The notes under the pieces were generated by a model. That model was not told where the DNA came from and did no database searches. It was given only the letters and a program-made list of their open reading frames with translations. The position numbers and the translations under genes were made by a program. Below, one piece after another: positions 8,287 to 16,276 of a stretch of 42,346 bases of DNA; within the stretch, counting starts at the first letter, position 1, and every line of letters starts with the position of its first letter. Where the stretch lies: assembly GCA_938075195.1 (NCBI GenBank), contig CALJGK010000002.1:1-42346 (forward strand), in the 5' to 3' direction. This DNA is from an uncultured SAR86 cluster bacterium. GTDB taxonomy: Bacteria > Pseudomonadota > Gammaproteobacteria > Magnimaribacterales > Magnimaribacteraceae.

Positions 8287-8488
8287 ATTTCTTTGCATAT
8301 ACAAATAATTTTGGTAAATTTTGTTCAGGACATTTTTCAGAAAGAATTGGACCTCGAGACCCAGATCAGGAAGAAAATGGACAGAAGAAGAAGGGTGAAA
8401 AAGTTAATCTAATAATTAGCAACTTGTGAGCTGAACGGGTATTGGCCACACAGTGATGAACCCGCACTGGGCCCTTCAACTTCGCCTT
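8287..8488. other. Intergenic stretch with GC-rich structured patch
   Basis: A 202-base gap between two converging genes, long for this window. Its right half (about 8420-8480) is strikingly GC-rich against AT-rich surroundings. It can form a hairpin: GGCC 8444-8447 and CAGTG 8451-8455 pair with CACTG 8465-8469 and GGCC 8470-8473, leaving a 3-base bulge and a 9-base loop. The left half holds an AGGA site followed by an 11-codon ORF (ATG 8377 to TAA 8412; product MDRRRRVKKLI). A protein-like frame without a start codon (GHFSERIGPRDPDQEENG) also crosses it. No U-tract follows the hairpin, so it is not an ordinary terminator. Candidate roles are a small RNA or a decayed gene; neither is established. 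Confidence 0.35.
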
Positions 8489-9034
8489 CTAGAATTCGAA
8501 TCTTCTCAATAAATTATAATTGGTTCTTCCTTTATCAAATTCACTTTCATAGACATCAAGTGCATTGACTCTAGAGGTTATTTGAATATCTTCTAATGCT
8601 TCAAAAGAATATTGAGTCCTAGTCTTATCCTTAAACCTGCCAAGAGTAATGTGAGGTCTGTATATCTTTAGAGAAGAACCAAACCCAATTCTTGTAACAA
8701 CTTCATCTACTCTTTCAAAAATTTTTTGAAGTTGATTGGTTGGTTTGACTAGGCCTGCAAGAAGCTGACTATCCACATTTGGAAAAAAACTAACAGATGA
8801 GAGCTCAATATGGAGGTGGCTCATAAAGTTAATATCAGAAATACCTATATACATTTCTTCTATTTGCTCGGGTTCCATGGCTCCTACAAAATTAATTGTT
8901 AGATGATGATCACTATTTTTTTGCCATGAAATATCAGCATCTTGGAGGACATTATTTTTTAGATTTTTCTTTAACTCAATGATTTGATCATTGAGATCCT
9001 TGGATGGTGTTAATGCTAAAAAAATTTTTGCCAT
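8489..9034 (-). CDS. thpR: RNA 2',3'-cyclic phosphodiesterase (2H family)
   Basis: A 181-residue LigT/ThpR-type 2H phosphoesterase, which opens 2',3'-cyclic phosphates on RNA and can run a tRNA 2'-5' ligation in reverse. Both signature HxT motifs are present: His44-Leu-Thr46 in DHHLTINFVG and His128-Ile-Thr130 in RPHITLGRF, each followed by the expected hydrophobic residues. The start is taken at ATG 9034, giving MAKIFLALTP as in the family, rather than at the upstream TTG 9073, which would only add a hydrophobic leader. It converges on the LOG gene and is divergent from trpS. Length is normal. Confidence 0.9.
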   Translation of the reverse strand: MAKIFLALTPSKDLNDQIIELKKNLKNNVLQDADISWQKNSDHHLTINFVGAMEPEQIEEMYIGISDINFMSHLHIELSSVSFFPNVDSQLLAGLVKPTNQLQKIFERVDEVVTRIGFGSSLKIYRPHITLGRFKDKTRTQYSFEALEDIQITSRVNALDVYESEFDKGRTNYNLLRRFEF

Positions 9035-9117
9035 ATTCTTAATAAATAATAATAAATAGAACGTACTTATCAAGTATTTTATTAATAAGTTGAGTTAGAA
9101 TACTTCGAGGAGATTTT

Positions 9118-10128
9118 GTGAAAAAACAACAAAGAGTTTTAACTGGAATTACTACTAGTGGAGAACCGCATTTAGGAAACCTAGTTGGTGCAATACTTCC
9201 TGCTATTCGTGCCAGTAACCAACCAGATACAGCATCATTTCTCTTTTTGGCAGACTACCATTCTTTAATAAAAAATACTGATTCTGATTTAACCCACACA
9301 TCTAGCTTGGAAATAGCGGCTTGTTGGTTGGCGTGTGGTTTAGATCCAGACAAAGTAACTTTTTATCGTCAATCTGACATTCCTCACATATTTGAATTAG
9401 CTTGGGTACTAAGTTGTTTAACCTCTAAGGGTCTCCTAAATAGAGCTCATGCCTATAAAGCTGCCATATCAGACAATGAACAACAAGGTACAAAAGACCT
9501 AGACAAGGGAATAACAATGGGCCTCTTTAATTATCCTGTTCTGATGGCCGCCGACATACTTATGTTTAATGCTGACTTTGTTCCGGTAGGGCAGGATCAA
9601 AAGCAGCATATAGAAATGGCTAGAGACATAGCTTTAAAATTTAATCACCATTATGGAGAATTACTAACTCCTCCTGAAGCACAAATTAATGAAGTTACTG
9701 GAATTCTTCCTGGATTGGACGGCAGAAAGATGAGTAAGTCTTATAACAATACTATTCCTGTATTTGCTAATGAAAAAGTCCTCAGAAAATCTATCATGAA
9801 AATACAAACAAATTCTTTAGAACCCGGAGAGCCTAAAGATCATGAGAATTGTAATATTTTCAATATATACAAGGCTATAGCCACAGAGTCTGAAGTATTA
9901 GATTTAAAAAAACAATATGAAGAAGGCATGGGTTGGGGTGATGCAAAAAATGTACTTTTTGAAAATCTCAATGAATTTGTATCGCCATTCAAACAAGAAT
10001 ACGAAAAGATTATGAAAGATAAGAATTTTGTAGAGTCGGTGCTAGTGGAGGGTGCAAATAAAGCAAAAGAATACTCTTCTCCGTTAATGAAACAAATAAG
10101 AGAATCTGTAGGAATCAAAGGATTTTAA
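9118..10128 (+). CDS. trpS: Tryptophanyl-tRNA synthetase
   Basis: A 336-residue class Ic aminoacyl-tRNA synthetase that charges tRNA-Trp. The HIGH-type signature is HLGN at residues 18-21 (SGEPHLGNLVGA), and the KMSKS loop is exact at residues 204-208 (GRKMSKSYNN). The segment LMAADILMFNADFVPVGQDQ is the tryptophan/dimer-interface region typical of TrpRS. The start codon is GTG 9118, preceded by GAGGAG a few bases upstream. Length is that of bacterial TrpRS. The stop TAA shares its last base with the ATG of the next gene, so the following unknown gene is likely translationally coupled. Confidence 0.97.
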   Translation: MKKQQRVLTGITTSGEPHLGNLVGAILPAIRASNQPDTASFLFLADYHSLIKNTDSDLTHTSSLEIAACWLACGLDPDKVTFYRQSDIPHIFELAWVLSCLTSKGLLNRAHAYKAAISDNEQQGTKDLDKGITMGLFNYPVLMAADILMFNADFVPVGQDQKQHIEMARDIALKFNHHYGELLTPPEAQINEVTGILPGLDGRKMSKSYNNTIPVFANEKVLRKSIMKIQTNSLEPGEPKDHENCNIFNIYKAIATESEVLDLKKQYEEGMGWGDAKNVLFENLNEFVSPFKQEYEKIMKDKNFVESVLVEGANKAKEYSSPLMKQIRESVGIKGF

Positions 10129-10694
10129 TGGACGGTCTTAAAGTATTATCTTTTAGTGAAAAATTTAAACTAACAAAGGATCAGCAGTTTACCATTCGTC
10201 TGCATGATCATGGGTTATTGCGGCTTATTCCTTTGTCCGTCGATGACGAATTACTGCAGGTAACAGATAAAATATTTTTTCATACTTTACTAAATTCAAG
10301 TACTTATCAAGAGCTTTTCTTTGATCACTTCAGTCAAAAGAGTGATGGTAAGCATGGACCCTTCTTATTAAAAACCATACAGGATGAAGATTTCATAGCC
10401 ATTAGTAATGATCATTTAAGAGAAGAGATTATCCAGACAGTGAGCTCTCCTAAATGGTCCTGCCCTGCGATCAGTAAAAGTAAATTATCTGAGGTAAAAA
10501 AACTACTAGATTTTTTAGTAAACGTAGATTCAAAATCTTACTTTCTAGAGAAATGTCTGACATTTAATTCCTCTTCTCAAGAAGCTATTGTCTATGAGCA
10601 TGAATGGTCTCATAGCTTAACCAGTTATTATGAGTACATTATTAAAGACATTAATAATAAAAAAGTTTTTCTACTCATAATCACCTATGAGTAA
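10128..10694 (+). CDS. Hypothetical protein, 188 residues
   Basis: Not recognised. The frame starts at an ATG overlapping the trpS stop by one base and runs into the MFS gene by 8 bases, so it is held tightly between two real genes and is very probably translated. The product is soluble-looking with no signal peptide or membrane segment, rich in Ser, Leu, Lys and Asp. It has several His and Trp residues in clusters (RLHDHGLLRL near the N-terminus, YEHEWSHSLTSYYEY near the C-terminus) and two Cys in the C-terminal half. These His clusters could bind a metal, but no known motif is formed. No function is proposed. Confidence 0.7.
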   Translation: MDGLKVLSFSEKFKLTKDQQFTIRLHDHGLLRLIPLSVDDELLQVTDKIFFHTLLNSSTYQELFFDHFSQKSDGKHGPFLLKTIQDEDFIAISNDHLREEIIQTVSSPKWSCPAISKSKLSEVKKLLDFLVNVDSKSYFLEKCLTFNSSSQEAIVYEHEWSHSLTSYYEYIIKDINNKKVFLLIITYE

Positions 10695-11937
10695 AGTCAC
10701 AGAAAAGCTTCCTAATACAATTTGGATTTTGGCGGCAGGTCTGCTCTGTGTGGGTGCTGGTCAATCTGTTATTTTTATAACCATCCCTCCAATTGCAAGA
10801 GACCTAGGATTAAATGAAATCCAGATTGGTTCAATATTCGCATCATCTGCCTTGGCTTGGATGATTTTAAGCCCTGTATGGGGCTCTCTTAGTGATTCAG
10901 TGGGTAGAAAGAAAATTGTTATTATAGGATTACTTGGATTTGCTATCTCTTTGATCTTATTTAGCTTTACGATTTCATTAGGTCAAAAGGAATTACTGAC
11001 AGGTGGCTTATTATTTTTTTTATTAGTTGCTGCTAGATTACTGAATGGTATGTTTGGAAGTGCAACCAGGCCTTCATCTGGTGCTTGGGTTGCTGATATC
11101 ACTTCAATTGATTCAAGGAGTAGAGCATTTGCAAGATTAGATTCCGGTTTTTCTATGGGCAGAATTCTTGGACCCGCTATTGCTGGATTACTACTCCTGG
11201 TTTCTTATACAGCTCCATTTTTTCTCTTTGCAGCTGGAGCTTTTATTGTAATTATATTTGTTGTTTTCCAACAATCTCCTTCTAAAGTCATTAACAAAGA
11301 AGCGGTTAAAAAACTTTCAATGTTTGATTCTCGTGTATGGCCTTTTCTGATTGTTTCAGCAGTATTTGGTATTTGTAACGCATCTTTAGTTCAGACTTCA
11401 TCTTTCTTTTTTCAAGATGTGATTATGCCTTCATCAGAAAACTATATAGCCTTTGCCAGTGTAGGCTTTATGTTGTCTGCATTGGGTGTTTTGAATGGCC
11501 AGTTACTTGTAGCTGATAGATTGCAAACCTCTCCAGGAACCTTAATTAAATTAGGAATAATTCTTAATTTCTTATCTCTTTTTGGATATGCCTTCAGTTC
11601 TTCCTTGGTTCAAGTCTATATATGCTTATTTTTTTATGGATTAGGCGGAGGTATGCTGGGTCCGGGGATATCATCATCTTTGTCTCTCTCTGTAGGTAAG
11701 GAGTACCAAGGCACCGCCGGTGGTTTTTTAGGTATGGTCATACCAGTAGGTCATGTAGTTTCACCAATTATTTCTATGCCTCTTTATATTATTAGTCCTT
11801 CTCTGCCTTATTTGCTCGGAGCCTGTTTGATGTTTTTTGCAGCAATTTTTATTTTCTTTAATAAACGTCATCAGTGGATTAGAGATAAGAGCTACAGGGA
11901 AGATAGAAATCTAGAAGTATTTGAAAATTCCCAATAA
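10687..11937 (+). CDS. MFS transporter, multidrug/tetracycline-exporter type
   Basis: A 416-residue major facilitator with about 12 membrane segments. The loop between segments 2 and 3 carries motif A (WGSLSDSVGRKK), and the fifth segment has a motif-C-like stretch (SMGRILGPAIAGLL). Together these mark the 12-helix drug:H+ antiporter (DHA1) group, i.e. proton-driven efflux across the inner membrane. The C-terminal tail (HQWIRDKSYREDR) is charged and cytoplasmic. It overlaps the preceding unknown gene by 8 bases. The actual substrate cannot be read from sequence; sugar or metabolite export is possible. It is the last gene of the trpS unit, since a 65-base gap with its own promoter-like box follows. 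Confidence 0.88.
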   Translation: MSKVTEKLPNTIWILAAGLLCVGAGQSVIFITIPPIARDLGLNEIQIGSIFASSALAWMILSPVWGSLSDSVGRKKIVIIGLLGFAISLILFSFTISLGQKELLTGGLLFFLLVAARLLNGMFGSATRPSSGAWVADITSIDSRSRAFARLDSGFSMGRILGPAIAGLLLLVSYTAPFFLFAAGAFIVIIFVVFQQSPSKVINKEAVKKLSMFDSRVWPFLIVSAVFGICNASLVQTSSFFFQDVIMPSSENYIAFASVGFMLSALGVLNGQLLVADRLQTSPGTLIKLGIILNFLSLFGYAFSSSLVQVYICLFFYGLGGGMLGPGISSSLSLSVGKEYQGTAGGFLGMVIPVGHVVSPIISMPLYIISPSLPYLLGACLMFFAAIFIFFNKRHQWIRDKSYREDRNLEVFENSQ

Positions 11938-11968
11938 GACTCTAAATGAGGGTTTATACAATATTATT

Positions 11969-11977
11969 TGTTATAGT
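11969..11977 (+). promoter_or_regulatory. Extended -10 promoter ahead of the SDR gene
   Basis: TG at 11969-11970 followed after one base by TATAGT (11972-11977) forms an extended -10 element. The SDR start at 12003 lies 25 bases further and is preceded by a strong AAGGAGAG ribosome binding site. No good -35 hexamer is visible, as expected for extended -10 promoters. Confidence 0.45.
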
Positions 11978-12002
11978 AGAGAGCTAAATTTAAGGAGAGA
12001 AA

Positions 12003-12893
12003 ATGTTTAAAGAAGACTTACTAAAAGGGAAGAGAATACTTGTAACTGGTGGTGGTTCAGGGCTAGGAAAGGAAATGTCTCGATACTTTCTTCAATATGG
12101 GGCCGAAGTATTAATTTGTGGAAGAAGAGTATCAGTGCTTGAAGAAACAGCAAAAGAACTTATGGACGAGCAGGGTGGTTCAGTCAAATGCTACGGATTA
12201 GATATAAGAGGTGCTCAAGATGTTGACAATACGATTAATGAGATTTTTGAAGAGGGTCCTATACATGGTCTTGTAAATAACGCTGCAGGAAACTTTATAT
12301 CCAGAACTGAAGACCTCTCTCACAGAGGCTTTGATGCTATCGCCAGTATTGTTTTTCATGGAACTTTCTACGTTACTCATTCAGTCGGAAAAAGATGGTT
12401 AGAGCTGGGTATGGGTGGAAATATCATCTCAATACTCGCCACATGGGTATGGACCGGTGGTGCTTTTACCGTTCCTTCTGCTATGTCCAAAAGCGGCATT
12501 TATTCAATGACTCAATCATTAGCTACAGAGTGGGGCAAAACAGGTATTAGGATCAATGCTATTGCACCTGGACCATTCCCTACCGAAGGAGCATGGGCTA
12601 GACTTTCACCAGGACAAGATCCTGATAAGGCATCTTCTGACTCAAGTAGTTATAGTCAAAATCCAATGGGAAGAGTAGGGGAAATGGAAGAGCTAGGAAA
12701 CTTAGCTACATTTTTAATGTCTGATGGGTGTAATTATTTAAATGGACAATGTATTGCAATAGATGGCGCTGAGTATCTTACAGGAGGAAACTTCTATAAA
12801 TCGCTATCACCTCTGAAAGATGAAGATTGGGATGCAATACGAGACACCATCAAGACAACAAACGATAAAGATAAAGCAAAAAGGTCAGTTTAA
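12003..12893 (+). CDS. SDR oxidoreductase resembling 2,4-dienoyl-CoA reductase
   Basis: A 296-residue short-chain dehydrogenase/reductase. The NAD(P)-binding glycine loop is TGGGSGLG at residues 15-22, with an Arg-Arg pair (CGRRVS) after the second strand that favours NADPH. NNAAGNF, APGP and AVEWG-like (LATEWGKTGIRINAIAPGP) segments match the DECR-type SDRs that reduce 2,4-dienoyl-CoA in beta-oxidation of unsaturated fatty acids. The usual YxxxK is Ser159-Ala-Met-Ser-Lys163, as in the DECR group, where Ser replaces Tyr. In mitochondrial DECR the replacement Tyr sits 11 residues earlier; here that place is Trp148. Substrate is therefore uncertain. It lies 17 bases ahead of an aldehyde dehydrogenase gene and shares its promoter. 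Confidence 0.82.
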   Translation: MFKEDLLKGKRILVTGGGSGLGKEMSRYFLQYGAEVLICGRRVSVLEETAKELMDEQGGSVKCYGLDIRGAQDVDNTINEIFEEGPIHGLVNNAAGNFISRTEDLSHRGFDAIASIVFHGTFYVTHSVGKRWLELGMGGNIISILATWVWTGGAFTVPSAMSKSGIYSMTQSLATEWGKTGIRINAIAPGPFPTEGAWARLSPGQDPDKASSDSSSYSQNPMGRVGEMEELGNLATFLMSDGCNYLNGQCIAIDGAEYLTGGNFYKSLSPLKDEDWDAIRDTIKTTNDKDKAKRSV

Positions 12894-12910
12894 TAACAAA
12901 GGGGAAAGAA

Positions 12911-14347
12911 ATGAGTACTGAAACAATACAAGAGATGCATCGTATATTAGATCTACAGAAGAGTTGTAATATCAAAGATGGTGCACCAGACATCTCAGTT
13001 AGAGCAGATAGATTGGATAGGGTTGTCGCAATGGTGACTAAGTATGATAAGAAAATTATTGAAACTGTAAGTCATGATTTTGGTAACAGAGATCCGATGA
13101 TGTCAGGTGTAACCGAAGTCCAGTCAGTCATTGGTCCAATGCTGCATGCCAAAAAGAATCTAAAAAAATGGATGAAAACTGAAAAAAGAAAAGCTGCTAT
13201 AGCTCCTCTTGGTTCAGCTTTATCTTTGATGGGAGCAAAAGCTGAGGTGAGATACCAACCTAAGGGCGTTGTAGGTGCCATTAGCCCTTGGAATTTTCCA
13301 ATTAACCTCGCTTTATCTCCTTTGGCAGGAATAATTGCAGCAGGAAATAGAGTTATGCATAAACCTTCTGAGTTGACTCCAGCTACATCTGATCTTTTAA
13401 AATTGATGATTGAAGAGTATTTTGATGAATCTGAAATGGCTGTGTTTGTTGGTGATGCTGAAGTTGGCGCTGCATTTAGTGGTTTGGCATTTGATCATCT
13501 TATTTTTACTGGTGGCACTGCCATTGCCAAGCATGTCATGAAGGCCGCTTCAGAAAATCTTGTACCTCTTACACTTGAATTAGGGGGAAAATCTCCAGTA
13601 GTAATCGGTAAGGATACAAAAATAAAAGAAGCAGCTGCAAGAGTGATGCAAGGAAAAACCATGAATGCTGGTCAGATCTGCTTGGCTCCTGATTATGCTT
13701 TAGTGCCTGAAGATAAAGTCGATGAGTTCGTTAAAGCTAGTGTAGAAGTCACATCAGAAATGTTTCCTACCATGAAAGATAACGATGACTTTACATCTAT
13801 TATTAATCAACGCCATTTCGATAGAATACAAAGTTATCTTGAAGATGCAAAAGAGAAGGGTGCTGAGATAGTGGAAATTAATCCTTCTAATGATGATTTC
13901 TCGCAACAACCGCATCATAAAATTCCACCGACTATTGTCTTAAATCCTTCTGAAGATATGAAAATTATGCAAGAAGAGATATTTGGTCCTGTGCTTCCTG
14001 TAAAGACTTATAAAGAGGTTTCTGAATCTGTTGATTATATAAACAGTAAAGACAGGCCTTTGGGGCTCTATTACTTTGGCGGCGACAATAATGAAAAGGA
14101 CTATGTTTTAAATAATACGACTTCTGGAGGGGTTACGGTAAATGACGTAATTTCTCATATACAAATGGAAGATTTGCCTTTTGGTGGAGTAGGACCTAGC
14201 GGAATGGGTTCTTATCATGGATACGATGGGTTTAAGGAATTTAGTCATGCTAAAGCCGTTTATAAGCAAACAAGATTCAATTTAATGAAACTTGCAGGAC
14301 TAGTACCACCTTATAAAAAGAAGGAAGAAAAGGCTAATACCGCTTAA
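12911..14347 (+). CDS. Aldehyde dehydrogenase, coniferyl-aldehyde-dehydrogenase-like
   Basis: A 478-residue NAD(P)-dependent aldehyde dehydrogenase oxidising an aldehyde to its acid. The catalytic pair is clear: Glu223 in LTLELGGKSPVV and Cys257 in NAGQICLAPDYAL. The Asn of PWNFP (near residue 127) is also present. The APDY after the catalytic Cys and the C-terminal hydrophobic stretch with Lys-rich tail are features of the coniferyl aldehyde/fatty-aldehyde (class 3) group, whose members are often membrane-associated. True substrate could be a long-chain or aromatic aldehyde. A GGGGAAAG-type ribosome binding site precedes the ATG, and the gene forms a pair with the SDR upstream. Confidence 0.9.
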   Translation: MSTETIQEMHRILDLQKSCNIKDGAPDISVRADRLDRVVAMVTKYDKKIIETVSHDFGNRDPMMSGVTEVQSVIGPMLHAKKNLKKWMKTEKRKAAIAPLGSALSLMGAKAEVRYQPKGVVGAISPWNFPINLALSPLAGIIAAGNRVMHKPSELTPATSDLLKLMIEEYFDESEMAVFVGDAEVGAAFSGLAFDHLIFTGGTAIAKHVMKAASENLVPLTLELGGKSPVVIGKDTKIKEAAARVMQGKTMNAGQICLAPDYALVPEDKVDEFVKASVEVTSEMFPTMKDNDDFTSIINQRHFDRIQSYLEDAKEKGAEIVEINPSNDDFSQQPHHKIPPTIVLNPSEDMKIMQEEIFGPVLPVKTYKEVSESVDYINSKDRPLGLYYFGGDNNEKDYVLNNTTSGGVTVNDVISHIQMEDLPFGGVGPSGMGSYHGYDGFKEFSHAKAVYKQTRFNLMKLAGLVPPYKKKEEKANTA

Positions 14348-14375
14348 ATAAACTCAAAATTGGTATAGGATTCGT

Positions 14376-15620
14376 ATGAAAAATATATCTATTTTTTTAG
14401 CACTCAAATATTTTCGTCCTAGAAGAAAAGGGTTTGTTTCATTTCATTCTGGGATGGCCATATTTGGCATCACACTGGGTCTTACAATTCTGATATTGGT
14501 GACTTCTGTAATGAATGGTTTCCAAAGAGAATTAAAAGATAGGATTTTAGAAACTATTCCTCACGCCTCGATACTTGGTGATATACAAATTGATGATTTT
14601 GTCTCAATCAGAGATACGCTTAATGAAAATCCCGAAGTAAAGGGAGTTGCACCTTACATAGAAACGCAAGGGTTGGTAAGTTCAGGTTCTTTTCTTAAAG
14701 GTATTTATTTATTTGGAGTGGAGCCAAAGTATGAAAAAACGGTTTCGGCTATAAATGATCATATAGTTGAGGGCGCTTTTAATAGTCTTGAAGCAGATGG
14801 CTACAATCTTATAGTTGGTGACATTCTTGCCTTTCAACTTGGAATAAAAGTAGGAGATTTTATAAACGTTCTTGTTCCTGATACTGGATTGGGTCTAGCT
14901 GGGATATTTCCAAGAACTAAAAAATTTAAAATAAGTGCAATTTTTAGCGTTGGCGCACCTGAATTGGATCAAAGTTTTGCTTATATGAATATTTCAAATG
15001 CATCAAAATTATTAAGAATGAATGATTCTATCAATGGAGTTAGAATTAAGTATCGAGATCTATTTGCTGCTGATTATCAAGTAAAGTCAGACCTGGCGAA
15101 TTTACAAGAATCTAGAGAGCAAAGATATCAGTCAAGTACTTGGAAGCGAAACTACGGCACTTTATTTGAGGCTATTCAGAATGAAAGATTTTTAGTGGCT
15201 TTAATGTTATTCATGCTCATAGTACTTTCGGCATACAACTTGATGTCAATGTTGGTGATGACAGTGAATGAAAAAAAGCCTCAGATTGCTATTCTCATGA
15301 CCATGGGCGCAACAACCGCAACCATTAGAAATATATTTTTAATTTTTGGAAGCTTGGTTGGATCTATGGGGATTTTATTTGGCTGCTTACTAGGCTTAAT
15401 AGTTTCTTTGAACTTCGGACTGATAATCGATTTCTTGGAGTCCTTAACAGGCGTGAGCTTTTTGCAAGTCTACTTCATAGACTATTTTCCAATTGATATT
15501 AGGTTTGAATGGATTTCTACAATTTGCATTATTACTTTCCTTTTCTGCTTAATATTTACAATTTATCCAGCAAGACTAGCTTCTAAAATTGATCCAGTGG
15601 AGGTTCTAAAGTATGAGTAA
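14376..15620 (+). CDS. LolC/LolE-family lipoprotein-releasing permease
   Basis: A 414-residue inner-membrane subunit of the Lol ABC transporter that lifts lipoproteins out of the inner membrane and hands them to LolA. The order is typical: one N-terminal membrane helix (about residues 25-48) after ALKYFRPRRKGF, a large periplasmic MacB-like domain (about 50-265), then three C-terminal helices, with the conserved region YNLMSMLVMTVNEKKPQIAI. The gene overlaps lolD by 8 bases. Only one LolC/E-type gene is present here, where many Gammaproteobacteria have lolC-lolD-lolE. It may act as a homodimer (a LolF-like arrangement), unless a second copy lies elsewhere. The symbol is left blank for this reason. 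Confidence 0.92.
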   Translation: MKNISIFLALKYFRPRRKGFVSFHSGMAIFGITLGLTILILVTSVMNGFQRELKDRILETIPHASILGDIQIDDFVSIRDTLNENPEVKGVAPYIETQGLVSSGSFLKGIYLFGVEPKYEKTVSAINDHIVEGAFNSLEADGYNLIVGDILAFQLGIKVGDFINVLVPDTGLGLAGIFPRTKKFKISAIFSVGAPELDQSFAYMNISNASKLLRMNDSINGVRIKYRDLFAADYQVKSDLANLQESREQRYQSSTWKRNYGTLFEAIQNERFLVALMLFMLIVLSAYNLMSMLVMTVNEKKPQIAILMTMGATTATIRNIFLIFGSLVGSMGILFGCLLGLIVSLNFGLIIDFLESLTGVSFLQVYFIDYFPIDIRFEWISTICIITFLFCLIFTIYPARLASKIDPVEVLKYE

Positions 15621-16272
15621 GCAAATTTTAGAAGTGCAAAATATTTCTAAAATATTTGAGGCAAATGATTCATCTTTAACTGTATTAGATAACTTCTCTC
15701 TATCTTTGAATAAAGGAGAAAGTCTAGGGTTAATAGGCGCATCAGGTTCTGGCAAGTCTACACTTTTACATATTATCTGTGGATTAGAGCAACCAAACTC
15801 TGGCAAGGTGTTCGTCAAAGGAGAAAATATTACAGAGTTAAACTCTGATGAACGATCTGTTTTCAGGAACAAAGAAATAGGATTTGTTTATCAGTTTCAT
15901 CATCTTCTATCGGAATTATCAACATTGGAAAATATAGCCTTACCGGCAATGCTATCGGGCAAATCAAAAGATGAAGCTCTTACCAAGGCACAATCTCTAT
16001 TATCTCAAGTAAACCTAGATGGTAAGGAAAAGAATAATCCAAATCAATTGTCTGGCGGAGAAAGGCAACGAGTAGCCATAGCAAGATCTATGTCAAATGA
16101 TCCATCGTTTCTTGTAATGGATGAGCCTACTGGTAATTTGGATAGTCAGAATGTTCAAATTTTTATGGACCTTTTAATGAATATGATTTCAGAAAAAGAT
16201 ATTACTTTGATTATTGCAACTCATGACCAAAATGTCTCTAGTCGACTGAATAGGCTCTTAAGCTTAGAATAG
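15613..16272 (+). CDS. lolD: Lipoprotein-releasing ABC transporter ATPase
   Basis: A 219-residue ATP-binding subunit that powers lipoprotein release with the LolC/E permease whose gene it overlaps. Walker A is GASGSGKST at residues 42-50. The ABC signature is LSGGERQRVAIAR, Walker B is FLVMDEPTGNLD, and the H-loop His occurs in IIATHDQ. The YQFHHLL segment at the Q-loop is characteristic of LolD compared with other MacB-class ATPases. Length is typical. It ends 4 bases before the MsbA-LpxK start, so the lipoprotein and LPS export genes appear to be one operon. Confidence 0.95.
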   Translation: MSKQILEVQNISKIFEANDSSLTVLDNFSLSLNKGESLGLIGASGSGKSTLLHIICGLEQPNSGKVFVKGENITELNSDERSVFRNKEIGFVYQFHHLLSELSTLENIALPAMLSGKSKDEALTKAQSLLSQVNLDGKEKNNPNQLSGGERQRVAIARSMSNDPSFLVMDEPTGNLDSQNVQIFMDLLMNMISEKDITLIIATHDQNVSSRLNRLLSLE

Positions 16273-16276
16273 TGTA

